Shown in pieces: positions 11,250 to 23,512 of a stretch of DNA of 64,000 nucleotides; positions within the stretch are counted from its first letter, which is position 1; each line of letters opens with the position of its first letter. The translations under genes were made by a program, and so were the position numbers. The stretch covers positions 25,507,025 to 25,571,024 of the forward strand of contig NC_060108.1 of the NCBI RefSeq assembly GCF_021155765.1, given 5' to 3'. The notes beneath the pieces were generated by a model. That model searched no databases. It was given only the letters and a program-made list of their open reading frames with translations, and was not told the origin of the DNA. The DNA is from Diprion similis (lineage: Eukaryota; Arthropoda; Insecta; Hymenoptera; Diprionidae).

Positions 11250-13625
11250 ATGTCGTGGGACGACATCGTCTACGTCTTACTGCTTCTTTTCTGTATCGGG
11301 TTCGGGCACTTCTATCGAAAAATAAAAGACCCCCTAGCAAAGCAATGGGCTGGCACTGGAGTCGGATTTGCAGTGGCATTCCTAGCTACTGGATCGCAAA
11401 TAATTCATCCGATAATCGTCACCCTTGTGAACGCAGTAATTGTTACTCGATTATCTTGGAAGTACGCTTTTTCAGTGTATTAGATTGCTATTACTGTGTT
11501 TATTGTTCAGTCAGCTATTTCCACCTGTAAACCACAATAATAATTATTTACATATGCATTTTTTTCTCAATCCTTAGGCAATGTCACGTCGTTAGTTTTG
11601 CCTTCACATTTTTCTACTTGCTGGGTTTCTTTCGGCTGGCTGATTGGTACGGATTGTCTTTACCATCGGGACCTGGTAATATGATACAGATGATGCTGAC
11701 ACTGAAATTGGTGGGACTGGCATTTGAAATAAACTCAGCTGCAACGGCCCCAGCTGATGATCCATTGGGTGCCAAATCTCCAGCTTTTGATAAAGTTGGA
11801 TTCATTGATGTTTTCCACTATGGTTTTAACTACGCGGGGATATTGACTGGTAACAACTTTCGTCGCATTATTTGATAGCTTTTAACTCTCAAGGAAATTG
11901 ATTGATTAAGAAAATCAAAACTAGTTTTTGAAATCGCAACTCATATCTGACAGTTAATATCCATTGATAAAAAGCCATGATATTATCAATGTATTCCTAG
12001 TTTGCTTTTCTATCATGTCTTCTCAATATTATTGATAATCATAGTTGGAAAAGTCCTTGATCCCTGCCAGGCTTAAATTATCAACTTTCTCATTGATCTC
12101 TTCAGTCAATATAAACTAACTGAACGATTAGTTATAGTAGCAACGGCTTACATTTTACCCATAAGTATTTTTTCTTTTCCCAAATTATAAACTCGTAATG
12201 TTTGTAATCTAAATTTGTTCTGATTTTCACAAAAAATCTTGCTTGCAGTATTTAATGTAGATTTAAAATTCAAATACAGTCGCCCCAGATCCGGAACTCA
12301 ATATTCATTATACCAGATTATATAAGTAATATTCAAATGGGCTGTGCATGATGACTTGCATGTTGAATCAATCAGTAAAAATATGATTGTTATCCACTGC
12401 GCAGTAATGACATAGAGTCTTAACGACTTGTTATTTTCAGGACCGTACTATCGCTACAGGACATACTGGGATTCAATTTATAGACCATTTGCCCAAATCG
12501 CGGATCACTGGGGAGTCACACTTAGTAAACTGAAAGAAATTGCAGTGCATATTACAATCTACCTCCTGTTAGGGTACTATTATCCTTCGGAGGTGAATGA
12601 ACCTACTTTCATGCGATGGAATGGATAACTTGATCTTTATACGAATCTTTTTATTTTATACAGCACATGTCTTCTTTCAATTTTTTTTAGTACTTTTTGG
12701 CGGATGAATTCATGAACCGTAGCTTCTGGTACCGAATTTGGTATATCTACCCATCATTTTTCGTATTCAAAATGAGGATCTACGCAGGCATGGCACTTTC
12801 CGAATGTGTTTGCACTATGGCTGGAGTAGGAGCTTATCCAACGAGCTGTACGACAATCTCTGGTCTAGGACCAAAAAACTATCAGGCATTTGAAAACTTG
12901 TGAGAATGAATGATATTTTTCACCTTCTTTATTTAGAAATGAAACGATTTATTCGATCACTACTCCTACTGTTTCTTTTAAAGGAGTAAAAATCCGGAGA
13001 AGATAACGGCTGAAGATATCGATTTTGAGACTATTCATAACATCAACACATGGGGCGTTGAGAGCTGTACAAATGTCAGGGTAGCCATGAAGATGTGGAA
13101 CACCTGCACACAATATTGGATGGCTGCATATGTGTATAAAAGGTTTCCTCACAAAGTGCTCAGAGTACCAGCAACATTTCTTATATCCGCTCTATGGCAT
13201 GGATATTATGCCGGTTATTACATCTGCATTTGCTCGGTCGTGTTTTACTTGCCGATGGACGACATTTACGTGAAATTCTACAAACAAAGTGAAGAGAATA
13301 GCCTGGTGAGTACAGGTTTACATGTAACAAGAATTAATTCAACGATATTTCTGGTATTTTGCAGCATAAAGTTATTCGTTTCGATGTTTATGAAAACTTG
13401 AATTTCTTACAGGCAAAGAAAGGCTGGGGTTTTATGGGATGGTTCATGAAAACTTTTTGCATGTCCTATCTAGCAGCTTCTTTCCAAGTACTCAAATTGC
13501 GAGATGCACTCAACTATTACAGCAGTGTTTACTATGTGGGCCAAGTGCTTGTGGCCGTACTATACGTGATTGGAAGAATTCTGCAACCACATATTTTAGT
13601 GAAACCTAAAATCAAGGAGGGTTGA
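11250..13625 (+). CDS. MBOAT7: Lysophosphatidylinositol acyltransferase, MBOAT7 type (farjavit-like)
   Basis: Six exons, 11250-11461, 11578-11849, 12441-12592, 12691-12899, 12984-13305 and 13413-13625, join in frame to 459 residues; human MBOAT7 has 472. Conserved family blocks follow in order: N-terminal 'WDDIVYVLLLLFCI', 'QMMLTLKLVGLAFEI', 'GILTGPYYRYRTY', 'FFVFKMRIYAGM', 'INTWGVESCTNVRVAMKMWN', and 'ISALWHGYYAGYY'. The MBOAT catalytic pair is present as Asn321 (MKMWN) and His354 (LWHG). Several hydrophobic helices are visible along the chain, as expected for a multi-pass ER membrane enzyme. The family transfers polyunsaturated acyl groups, typically arachidonoyl, to the sn-2 position of lysophosphatidylinositol; the Drosophila member is farjavit. 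All junctions are canonical GT-AG. Confidence 0.93.
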
Positions 13626-16600
13626 TCTCAGAATTGTTAGACATTGTTATTTTATCTCATTATTACTCTACATGCATGCACACATTTTTTACTTTTATTA
13701 CAATTTTACGTTAATCCTAAAACGTATCTAATACGAATCTCAAATTATACTTTTATGTTTATGTGGGTACACATAGATATACAGAAATATTTTTAAATCT
13801 CTATCAAATCTCTTTATGTAAAATTAGATAATATATCAATTTACCTAATGCGAGGAGCAAAAAATCTCGAAATAATAATGCAAAAAACTAGTACGTAAAC
13901 TTGTCAATTTGCGGAAGTAGTCCTAAAGATTTAATTACAATTTTACAAGATAGTGTGCAACACAAACATGGTGTTATTAAAAGTCAAGAAATGTTACCAA
14001 AAATTGTATTTATTGTCATCTCAAAAAAGTACATTCCACATCCCTTGAAGTCCTCGGAGAATCTTCTATAAATACGTATAGTTGTGCATTTGGGGCATTT
14101 TCAGATTTATAAATTACAGCCGTCTACTAACCGTTCGACTCTGATTGACTATTTAAAAAAAAATAGTTTGAGAAATACGAAAAAAATTATCAAAATCTTA
14201 GATTACACATCAACAAGTTCAGGTAGAAACCCATAATAAACTGACTATTGCTTTTATGTCATCGTTCTTCAAAAAGATACAAAAAGAATAAAATTGAACG
14301 CTGGCCCACCTGGGAATTTAGGCTTAAAAATGTTGATCACTGAAACAAGATTTTTGAGATTTTTGTCTCATTTTGGAACTACGCCAAAAACACGTTGGTT
14401 TTCAAAAATGATATACAAAACAAATCGACTCAACAATCTGAAAAATACCCCATTTTCTTTATATTATCACCAATTATATAAGATCTTACCTTTGCAACTA
14501 CGAAAATTGTTGATTGTCGAAATCCTGAAATTCAGATACACAAAAACACATGATACCCCCAGCCTATGCCATTTATTAAGGAGTAGTGGCAATTTTCTCA
14601 ATGGTAAACTACTACTCGGAAGGCGTCTTTCATATTAACCCATGAATAATAATTCCATCACAAAGTAACATAGATCAGCAAGCCCATTCAGAACGTTTAC
14701 TGTTGATTTCACACAAATATAACGTTTATGGAATGTGAAAATTAGAGCAACATAATTAATTGAACATGTATCAACTCAGAACCTTGCACAAACAATAGAC
14801 TTCAATAAACAAACCCATAAGACTGCTTGTAAAGATTATGCCCTTGATTATCATTTATTACAATTGAATTAATGATGATCAACAGTAAACTGTTTTCTTT
14901 ATAATTTACTGGGAATCGAGAAACCTTTGTACACGTTCACCAATAATTCTTGATTTTGAGATCAATGGTTCGTTAATGAGAATTTGAGGGGGCTGGACAA
15001 GAAAAAAAAAAATTGAAACTGATGTATTATTGGTTCGGAGATTCGCTCAAAACACAGTGTTTACCAACTCTACCAAATCGCATAAATATGTAAAATTTCC
15101 TAGTCAAGTATCCGAGGAAGAAGACAGAATGGCAAGTGGGTCGAATTCATACGTTTTTACTCATTCTGTTTTGCAGCCATCCTCTCACTCAGTAAACACT
15201 TGAACACAACCACATATGGATCTCGTGATCAGGAATATTAATGAATACGTATAAAAAGGTAGACTCTGTTCATTGCTGCTATATGCGTTGCTGCTTGCGA
15301 GGTCTGGTGATTCTCGTGCTACCTGCGAGTAAAGATCGGCTGCGACAGCACAGCGTAGTTCTGGCTGCTTTCCGCAATTTCTGTGCTCGAGTGCTCTCAG
15401 CAATATCTCAGGACTCTGACCCCCCAGACTGCTTACGCTCGCACACTTTCGCCTGACTGGTCGCGAACTCGCTTTCACCAGACCACCAACCGCTCGCTCG
15501 CTACTGCACACTGCATACTGCTTACAGCCCCGCTACTCGGCTTACTGCTTACTCAGCTACCCCCATCATCAGCTACACTCGCCACGCCACTCCTTCCCAC
15601 CGCCTGTGGCACCATAAAATAACAACTTAGTTACATGAAATAACTTTGCTGCTTCCATATTTGACTTTACCATTTATATTAAACAAGTATTGACGATTCA
15701 AGCGGATATCAAATGGATGTCATGTGTTTTTTCTCTTAACAAAACCTTAAATTCGTGGGATACATGAAATGAGATGGATGATCATTTAAGCCAGCATTTT
15801 CAAGATGCAATAATGATAAGGATACCGAAATCGGTATATTATATGTACCTCATAGTTTCACCCCCCCAGCACGCTACCAATTTTGTCACATACTTTTCTT
15901 TTTTACCATGTATTGTGTTATATTCAGTGTACAACTAGTGAGTGTATATTAAAAATATCATTCCTCTAAGGAACCTGTACAGATTTCAACTCTTTTACTT
16001 TGGTTCACAAATTATGAGGACCTACAAAAATGCGCGCAGTCAAACCCACACAATACTGTTTCCCAAGACAAGCACGTAGATAAATTGTATTTCCAAATTA
16101 CGAAGAAAACATTGTTTATGAAACTGATGCAAACTTACAATTAATCCACATGACAAAAATAACCCGAAAAAAAAAGAAAAATAATAATCTGATGTTATCA
16201 AGATCGTCTTAATTCAATAGCTCATAATATCAAGTATGAAAGCATACCAGACATATAAAATCTTGGACCCATTGTTGCCAATTGATTAACTACATGGGAA
16301 TACTTTATCAAGTGAAACTTTAATAAAGTCAGCAATGATACTTTCGAACTCATCTGAGAATACAAAGGCAACTTGTAGGCTATCCATCCATTTTACAATT
16401 GTTACGATTCTATGAATATTACTATTACTACTATTGTTATTCTTCTTATTATTATTATCATTAATGTTATGATTATGGCTGAGAAGATATTCCTATCAAA
16501 TTTCATCGATCATACAATAAAAATTATGCAGTAATTATTGACAGTCAAAACTACTACAGGAAATATTAATTCCTTGATGTATCACTGAGAGAACATTTAC

Positions 16601-17736
16601 AGTTTTCTAGACTCATACAACATTCATTTTTATTAGTTGATTCAATTTTAAGCAAAAATTTTAGCCTTTGCAGCATAATTTACTTTATTATAAATGGCAA
16701 ACTTACACAAACAAACCTGTAAATCGCACTACAGAACATAGAACTTAAGTTTAACGCTCGGACATATCATGATTCTCACCTTCTCATACAAGTTAAAGAA
16801 AATTCGTATGCTCAGGTAGGGTTAAACTAAGTAAGGGTAATGAGAGCAAAACTACATTCAATATCTGAATAAGATGTTTTTGCACAAATTTAGAGTCAAT
16901 CGTCAATTAGTTATGAAGGTAAAGTAAGTTCAGTTTAATGTTCCAATCTCTATAGGGTGTGGAATTACTTGTTCTAATTTTTGTTTCAATTGTAAATCTA
17001 CCTGTAGTACCTGAATATATTACTGAATTCGAACGGTTTTTGTAGCTTTTTCACGTAATTGAACAAAGAAATTTGGAAACATCTGAGTTAGAGAATGTGA
17101 TCCATACGATCATGTGAAAACTCAACATCAAGCAAAAACATTGAAAAGTTTCAAGAGCTATTTTTAAACACTACAAAATTTTAAGCTAGAAACAGCTTTT
17201 ATTTTCTTCTACAATTCTCATGAATTTAATTTAGAAATAAGTGAGACATTAATTTCAATGACAATTTCAAACTTGTAATACAAAAATATGGAATACAGCT
17301 ATTTAACTGTAGCGTAATCCACATACAACTGTAATTGTTTATTTATTTTGTTTTTAGATTTTCTATACGGTGTTAAAAAAAAAAACGTCAACATGGTACT
17401 GTTTTAGATCACAAGAACGTCGGATTATTTATATTATCAAATTTAATAACGAGAAAGAGCATGGCAAAGTAAAATCTGATGTTCATGATAAAAGCTAACT
17501 AAGGGTGTAATCTAAATCAGCAACAATAATCAACGTCTAAATTGTTATAGATTTCATTCTTAAAAACGTAGCTTTCTCAAGTCTTTGCTAATGTAGTTTA
17601 TGTATATTACATTAAAATTAAACTAGGTTCTTTTTATTCAAAACCCACCCAAGTGCGTCATTGTAGGTAATATAATAAATGATAGAAAGATGTGAACAAG
17701 GTAATGTGGCTTAGGTACAGAGTATAATGGAATACC
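13626..17736. other. AT-rich intergenic region and 3' UTRs
   Basis: 4.1 kb between the convergent MBOAT7 and SRSF2 genes, mostly very AT-rich, with an ATT/ATC microsatellite patch at about 16417-16470. A C-rich patch at about 15290-15610 made of CTACTGC/CTTACTGC-like units gives chance open frames on both strands. An ATG-initiated frame at 14330-14638 (+, 102 residues, basic) stands out in such AT-rich DNA but matches nothing known to me and has no splice context. Confidence 0.5.
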
Positions 17737-17742
17737 TTTATT
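17737..17742 (-). terminator. Candidate poly(A) signal of SRSF2
   Basis: AATAAA on the minus strand, 81 nt past the stop codon in the last exon. Longer 3' UTRs into the AT-rich region to the left are possible. Confidence 0.45.
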
Positions 17743-17822
17743 GTTTTGTCAGAATGCTTTACTGCTTTTGCAACTGAGCACATCCATCAGTTCCCTGCTA
17801 TACACTTCGAGCCATATTATCT

Positions 17823-19046
17823 TCAATCCCTACAAGCAAAAAGATGAATAATAGAAAGATTATTTTCCAGATTCAACTAAAGACTCAAAACTATTCCAGT
17901 GTTTGCGGCACAAAAATTTAATTGATTACAAATGGTATGAAGATACATACGTAGTACTGCTTACCTTGACTTCGAACGGCTATCCTTCTGTCTTTCCTGC
18001 GATTTGCTGCGCGAGTGTGACTTGCCACGAGAACTCTTGCTGTCCGAACGGGAACGGCTTCGGCTGCGACTGTAAGATCGTTTGCGATCTCGATCGCGAC
18101 TGCGTGACCTAGACCGAGACCTGGAACGTGAACGTCTACGGTCCCTGCTTCTGCTACGTGATCTGACAAATGAATGAGGGTATTTGAAGTAAACGATCCG
18201 CGGTTGAAAATGAATCTTGACTCGAATAATTGAATTCGTTACTTCTTTCCAAAACTTGAACAAAAGGATTCATGATTTCAATTACAAAATACTCATAATA
18301 GGTGATGTATCAGTAAGAATGTCTGAACAAAAATTCATTACTCGCTTATCAGTCATCTATCCAACCTAACGGAGTTGTGAATAACTAGCAAAACTACCAA
18401 GTACGTTATCGATATCTTGATGCAACAATGAGATTCAAGAGAGGGAAATCTGCCAACAATGAAACGAGAGACTGATTTATAGAAGAAAGACCAACCTTCC
18501 ACGACGTCGGCTTCCGCGGCTTCGGTGCGGTGAAGTTGGCCGTCCATAGCGAGCCATCTGAACTCTCAACTCCCTGCCGTCGAGGAGACGTCCATCCATG
18601 GCGTCAAGTGCATCTTCGGCGTCACGCTTGTCGTAGAATCTGCGAAAAGTATACCGGAGCGTATAGTACAAGAGTCAGAATAACGAATGCGGAACTGAAA
18701 ATAGACGGGGCAAAAATATTGAGCGGCAGCTGCGTGTGACTGCTGACGTCACGGGTCCGTTTACGGCGTACGTACGCGTTTTATGTACTTTCAAACAATT
18801 AACATAACGCGCGACGATCGTCGGTTGGAATGCAAGGTAAAAGAGTAATTTCATGCACGATTACCTGACGAAGGCAAAGCCTCGACTCTCACGGGTGAAT
18901 CGGTCACGAGGTATGTAAATATCTCCAACTTCGCCGCATCGCTCGAACACGCGCCTCAGATCCTCCGGCGTTGTTCTATAGGTGAGATTATCGACTTTCA
19001 ACGACACCATGCCGTCGATACGGGGCGGCGGCCTGCCGTAGCTCAT
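17823..19046 (-). CDS. SRSF2: Serine/arginine-rich splicing factor 2 (SC35)
   Basis: Four coding exons, 19046-18865, 18639-18496, 18162-17965 and 17829-17823, give 176 residues. The start reads [20 protein letters not shown], as in the SRSF2 family. One RRM spans roughly residues 14-92, with RNP2 'LKVDNL' at 16-21 and RNP1 'RGFAFVRF' at 55-62, the latter spanning intron 1. It is followed by '[20 protein letters not shown]' and an RS domain from about residue 100, rich in SR and RD dipeptides. SC35 proteins bind exonic enhancers and recruit spliceosome components in nuclear speckles. The third intron splits the arginine codon before the end: splicing gives ...SKSRD-stop, while retention gives ...SKSR-stop because the donor GTAAGC supplies an in-frame TAA. 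The gene is head-to-head with the DUF4485-like gene. Confidence 0.95.
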
Positions 19047-19633
19047 TTTCTTACTACTTTTGTATACTTTCACTGACAATAGGATAGCGTATTCACACCA
19101 AATTAAGCAAAATAATCCACCGCTCCGTCTTCCGCACCAAACGATGCCAAGATGGCGAACGACGGAAACACTGAAATTTTCAACAAGGGGAGGTGGCGCG
19201 CCGGAACCGGAAGTAGAAATCGAGATGTGCGCACGACGCGGACGAATTAATTCACTAGGAGAGTCAAAACCGTTTGCGGCGGGAAGAGCCGTCGGCGTTT
19301 GAAAATTTCCACTATTTCTGACGCGTTCAAGAACACTGCCGCATTTAACGGTTTCAGGATAAATGTAACCGGCAAAATGAAATGGCAATGAATAAATATA
19401 TATGAAAATGACGAGAATGTGTCGAAGAATATTAGTTTTTTATACCTAGGAAGCCTTTTATTTAAGTTTTTGTTTTTTAAATAAACAAAAGAGAACTTTG
19501 TTGAATCATCATTGCGAGATAGAATATCCGGTTCTGACTCTGCTCTCGATTTTTAAAATCTTTTTCACCCCAAATTTTATTTCAACTTAACCTTTTACTG
19601 ATAATAAAACTGCAGAAAATTCAAATAATCAAA
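19047..19633. promoter_or_regulatory. Shared upstream region of SRSF2 and the DUF4485-like gene
   Basis: 587 bp between divergent start codons. The SRSF2 side (about 19100-19330) is distinctly GC- and CpG-richer than its surroundings ('cgcgccggaaccggaagt', 'gcgcacgacgcggacg'). The core 'accggaagt' is a consensus ETS-family site of the kind common in housekeeping promoters. The right half is AT-rich. Confidence 0.5.
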
Positions 19634-20318
19634 ATGGAAAAAATGTCACTGAGAGATATCGGTTTAATGTACGACGAACAGTTCAACAGAAAAATGAAGA
19701 TAGCTAAATTTTTGCTCAAGAATTTAGGCAATAAGAAAGGTTGTGTACCGCATCTGAAAAAAGGCTATTTACTACTCTTGGTTGACTCATGTAACGTGTT
19801 ATATCAACTCAACAGAGATACAATTGGCAACTAAATGGCTTATCAGAGTAAGCAACATAAAATCAGCCGACTTGGAAGTAAAGAAAAATAGGAACGCTTT
19901 TCTGTCGTACGTGGTGAAAGTTCTGCGCGACGGCGTTCTGCGTGGCTGTTTAGAGTCTGAGCCAGATTTACTCTGTGATCCGGATAATAGTTTGGCTTTT
20001 TTGGATTACCCGGTAAAATCTATTACAAAATTATATAAAATTCTAGAACTTTTTACCCGTGTCACGACATCATGAAATGTAAATAAAATTACTCAACATC
20101 AGGATGAATTCACTGGCAAGTCCGCGGAAGAAATTTTAAAAGACACGGTCAATCAGCCGACGATTCAGTTCCACTCAAAATGGTCTGAGGATCACAGAAC
20201 GTACGTGGCGGTAAAGCCGATACCAGGACGAGGAGCTCTTGTGTATATGGCTGTGTCAAAGAAACCAGGCATGCAGAATTGGGACCTTCCTTCTCTCAAG
20301 AAAGCCCCACAAGATTAG
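19634..20318 (+). CDS. Small uncharacterised protein, DUF4485-like
   Basis: Three exons, 19634-19739, 19816-20012 and 20103-20318, join in frame to 172 residues. Splicing of exon 1 to 2 gives 'LKNLGNKKEIQLATKWLIRV', and exon 2 continues 'KKNRNAFLSYVVKVLRDGVL'. This tryptophan-containing helix followed by K/RKNRN and a leucine-rich helix resembles the DUF4485 domain as I remember it; the assignment is from memory and moderate. The C-terminal exon ('TIQFHSKWSEDHRTYVAV', 'PGRGALVYMAVSKKPG', ending NWDLPSLKKAPQD) is not recognised. The first donor (GTTGTG) is weak, but the alternative of no splicing reaches a stop after 66 codons and loses the domain. The protein is basic, with no signal peptide or membrane segment. 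Function unknown. Confidence 0.7.
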
Positions 20319-20612
20319 CGTTTATTAGATCAATTTCATTACTCAGTCACCGATGTTCGCGATTTGGGAATTTATCTTAACTGATAGGTCATTGATGTAA
20401 TAGGAAAAGCCTCAAGGACTTTTCAGAGATTTCAAGGTCTCAAAATTGACTCAAGGAAGTAATTTTTTTTTTTTTGTTTGTTTTAAAGAAATGGGTTTCT
20501 ATCATCTTGGAATTAGTAATGTAGATATTGCCGGTTATATGTAATGTATTATAGCATGATTAAGAAATAATCATAAAATGTAATACTTGTGAAATGCTTT
20601 GACACAATGTTG

Positions 20613-20618
20613 AATAAA
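20613..20618 (+). terminator. Candidate poly(A) signal of the DUF4485-like gene
   Basis: AATAAA 295 bp after the stop codon, in 'gttgaataaagtataaag', with a T-rich stretch about 40 nt further on. Confidence 0.5.
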
Positions 20619-21908
20619 GTATAAAGTATATAGAATACAGAATTATCAACACATTATTTTTTATTGAAGATTTTTATGAAGCTGCGTCTGTGGTATCACA
20701 ACAATGCCCTTGCATAAGATGCCCTCGAAAAATTCATTAAGGCTAATTTTTATAGTTACGTCAACATCATCCGGTCTCTTTTCCCATTCTCAGTTCTGTT
20801 GTAAAAATTAAAATCAAATCCTATCAACCACTATACCAGCAAACTCATAATTTTGTATGAATATTGGTCATTGACACTAAAGAGTCGTGGTTCCTTTGAC
20901 TCTTACTCGTTATGTGTCACAACATCTTGCAGACTCCTGAAGTGGTGAAAAGTGTAATACTGCGTACAGAGCCAAACGAAGAGCATTAAACTGCATAAAA
21001 AGAGAAATCGCATCCACAAGAGAGCGTTTGCAAAATACTGAAGATTAATTGGCTGTAGGAGACTAAAATTATCGTGTGTTTATTTTAGAATACTTGAGGA
21101 GCTTGCTGAGAAATTGAAATGAACGCGTGAATATTTTAGGGGTGTTAGCATCGTGCGACCAAAAATATTACCTTAAACTGGTGTTAACATGTGATTGGAA
21201 GACTATGATGCTGTGATTTCCTGCGTTTTCTACATTCTTAACCTTTATTTGTTTCAATGACAAAAAAAATAAATAAAATGATTAAAAAGAAACGGAAGTA
21301 GAAGATGGCTAAAACCTAATTGTAATAAGTTTCGGCAGATTTAAAACTTAAACAAGCACAATCCAAACTCTTGCCTTAAACATTCCTAGGCAACTATCTA
21401 ACAAAGTATATGATACACATCACAGGACAAACCAAAAATATTTTGATGCTTATTAATCATCATCAGTAATTACAAGAATTCATTCAATATTGAGTATTAA
21501 GTATTTAATTCGTTCTATGTGACGTATTTAATATTATTAAATCAATGCAAATAGAATTTTCATGTGCTCGGTGATTGATGTTTTTTTAGTGAATTTTTTC
21601 ATTATAGATTTGATGCATAATTGACAAATTCTCGTGTAAATGTGTAACTACTTACGATGTGGGTAGAAATTTAAAAAAATAAATTTTAATAAATCACATA
21701 GTAGCCGAATAAATAGCTTAAAATCTCTAACATCGTTATATCACCTACCATTATAATACAAAAACATGATTTTTGTCATTCGTAAACCCATAATATAAGT
21801 ATATAAATTAGGTACACCTGTCATGGGAGGTTTCTATCATAAATTAGAAAGAGAAAAGAAATGTAAAAAAAAAATCAAAACTTATCTTGTCACAACATTA
21901 TGTATAGG

Positions 21909-21915
21909 AATAATA

Positions 21916-21950
<35 letters not shown>
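21909..21950. repeat. (AAT)n microsatellite
   Basis: About 14 trinucleotide units with one AGT interruption. Confidence 0.9.
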
Positions 21951-21951
<1 letters not shown>

Positions 21952-22572
21952 TATAAAAACACGGGCAAAACAAAATATATCGATTAAATAGAGTAAATCA
22001 TTCATGTATGATATAATTATGACAAAATTTGGATCAGAAATACTACCAACCACAGGGCATAGTATCAGTTATCTATTACCCTAGGGTTACGTTCTCTAGG
22101 GGGGAGAGGGGGGATGATTACCGCGCCCTGTGCTCTCTGCTTACTATTATTATATTACTATTCAACAATTCAAAATACTTATAATGATACACACAACCTT
22201 GAGTAATCTCAACAGCTGCTGGCATTAGCCCAAACTAACTTATTACAGTTTAGAATACAAAACTAACTTGCTTTTACATATTATTACTTTTTATGTATAT
22301 GTATTACAATATATTTCCACTTCGTAAGTTAGTCTTCAGCCAATTTTAACACCACCACAGCATTGTATACAAAATATGCCAGGGCACTAACAGTATATTG
22401 ATCTTTCTCCATTTAAGAAGAACAAACACGTAATACTACGTTATGATACCATGTTCTTCTTACAGTTTGTCATGTTTATTAGGTATTTCATTATTCATTT
22501 CATACTTCTGTACTCATTCATTACTATCTCTTCATGCTTTACTCAAATTTCAATAATTTTGTGACGTGTTAG

Positions 22573-22591
22573 TATTATTATTATTATTATT

Positions 22592-22623
<32 letters not shown>

Positions 22624-22629
22624 TATTAT
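22573..22629. repeat. Compound (ATT)n(ATC)n microsatellite
   Basis: A run of TTA units passes into about ten ATC units and back to ATT. Confidence 0.9.
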
Positions 22630-23470
22630 ACTTTATTATAAAAAATAATACTCAGTCAATTAGTTTGGATTAATACTCGTGTGAGAATTAAACAAAATTC
22701 AGTATGAGTGTTTATGTCATATGCAAGAATATGCAAACGGTAACTCATGTACATTACAGAGATGGATAGAACATACTACAGGTATAGCCAGCAAATTTCA
22801 ATGCAAAACTAAGATTCAAAGTTCAAGTGGTAATGTCTATTCAGACTTGGAAAATTGTATGTGATATCAGCAGAGGGTGATTGTTCACTGTCTTCATTTC
22901 TGTTTTGTAAATTCATTCATTGACTCATTTTTTTATATTTTTCATTTCATTGTTTTTTTTTTGTTTTTTTTTTTTGTCAAATAGGGATACACAGTATCAT
23001 CACTTTTGGCACACGCTACTTATGGACCCAACTTTCGTCATTCAATTTGAAATCTTTGAATGATCACGAAATAGAATCATAGCATATTACTTATTCCGAC
23101 AAATAAATGGGACGAATGATCTAAATTTATAGTAAAAAGCCAATTTTCAAGCAATTATAAGTTTCTTCTTGAGTATTATGCATATGCAAATAATTTATGG
23201 GGTTGTGTATTTTTCACAATAGAAAAGTAAGGTGTTTTACAACGTAATTGGGGTTTATTCTCCATTGCCAGCTCACAAGTGCACATTACCACTTCGTAAG
23301 TGCTTCATTCTAGAATTTATTTTTATAAATATGAATAATAATTTATTAAAAAAAAAAAAAAAAACGGATGATATCATTACCAAGTTTTTAAAAACATCAT
23401 ATTAATAGAATTGGTAAAAGGCTTTTCTGTATACATTTTTCTACGCTACCTCCGTCAACAGCTCGACTAC

Positions 23471-23512
23471 TTTGTAGTTTTTATGAGCACCAGTGCTTAT
23501 AAAAACTACAGA
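23471..23512 (+). repeat. Long near-perfect hairpin
   Basis: TGTAGTTTTTATGAGCAC (23473-23490) faces GTGCTTATAAAAACTACA (23493-23510) with CA between. As plus-strand RNA the single mismatch becomes a G-U wobble, giving 17 pairs and a 4-nt loop, extendable by two more pairs. Minus-strand RNA would have a C-A mismatch. It could be a degenerate short inverted-repeat transposon, a structured RNA or chance; no target-site duplication was evident. Confidence 0.75.

Noticed and set aside
14294-14638. Hypothetical gene of 114 codons
   Set aside because: The first codon is TTG; from the first ATG (14330) it encodes 102 residues. No family, no splice context, and it lies in likely 3' UTR or intergenic DNA.
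15185-15622. Overlapping open frames on both strands
   Set aside because: Caused by a C-rich low-complexity tract of CTACTGC-like units; translations are biased and unmatched.
18861-19388. 175-codon frame with an N-terminal extension of SRSF2
   Set aside because: The conserved protein begins at 19046 ([12 protein letters not shown]). The upstream part is 5' UTR or promoter read in frame.
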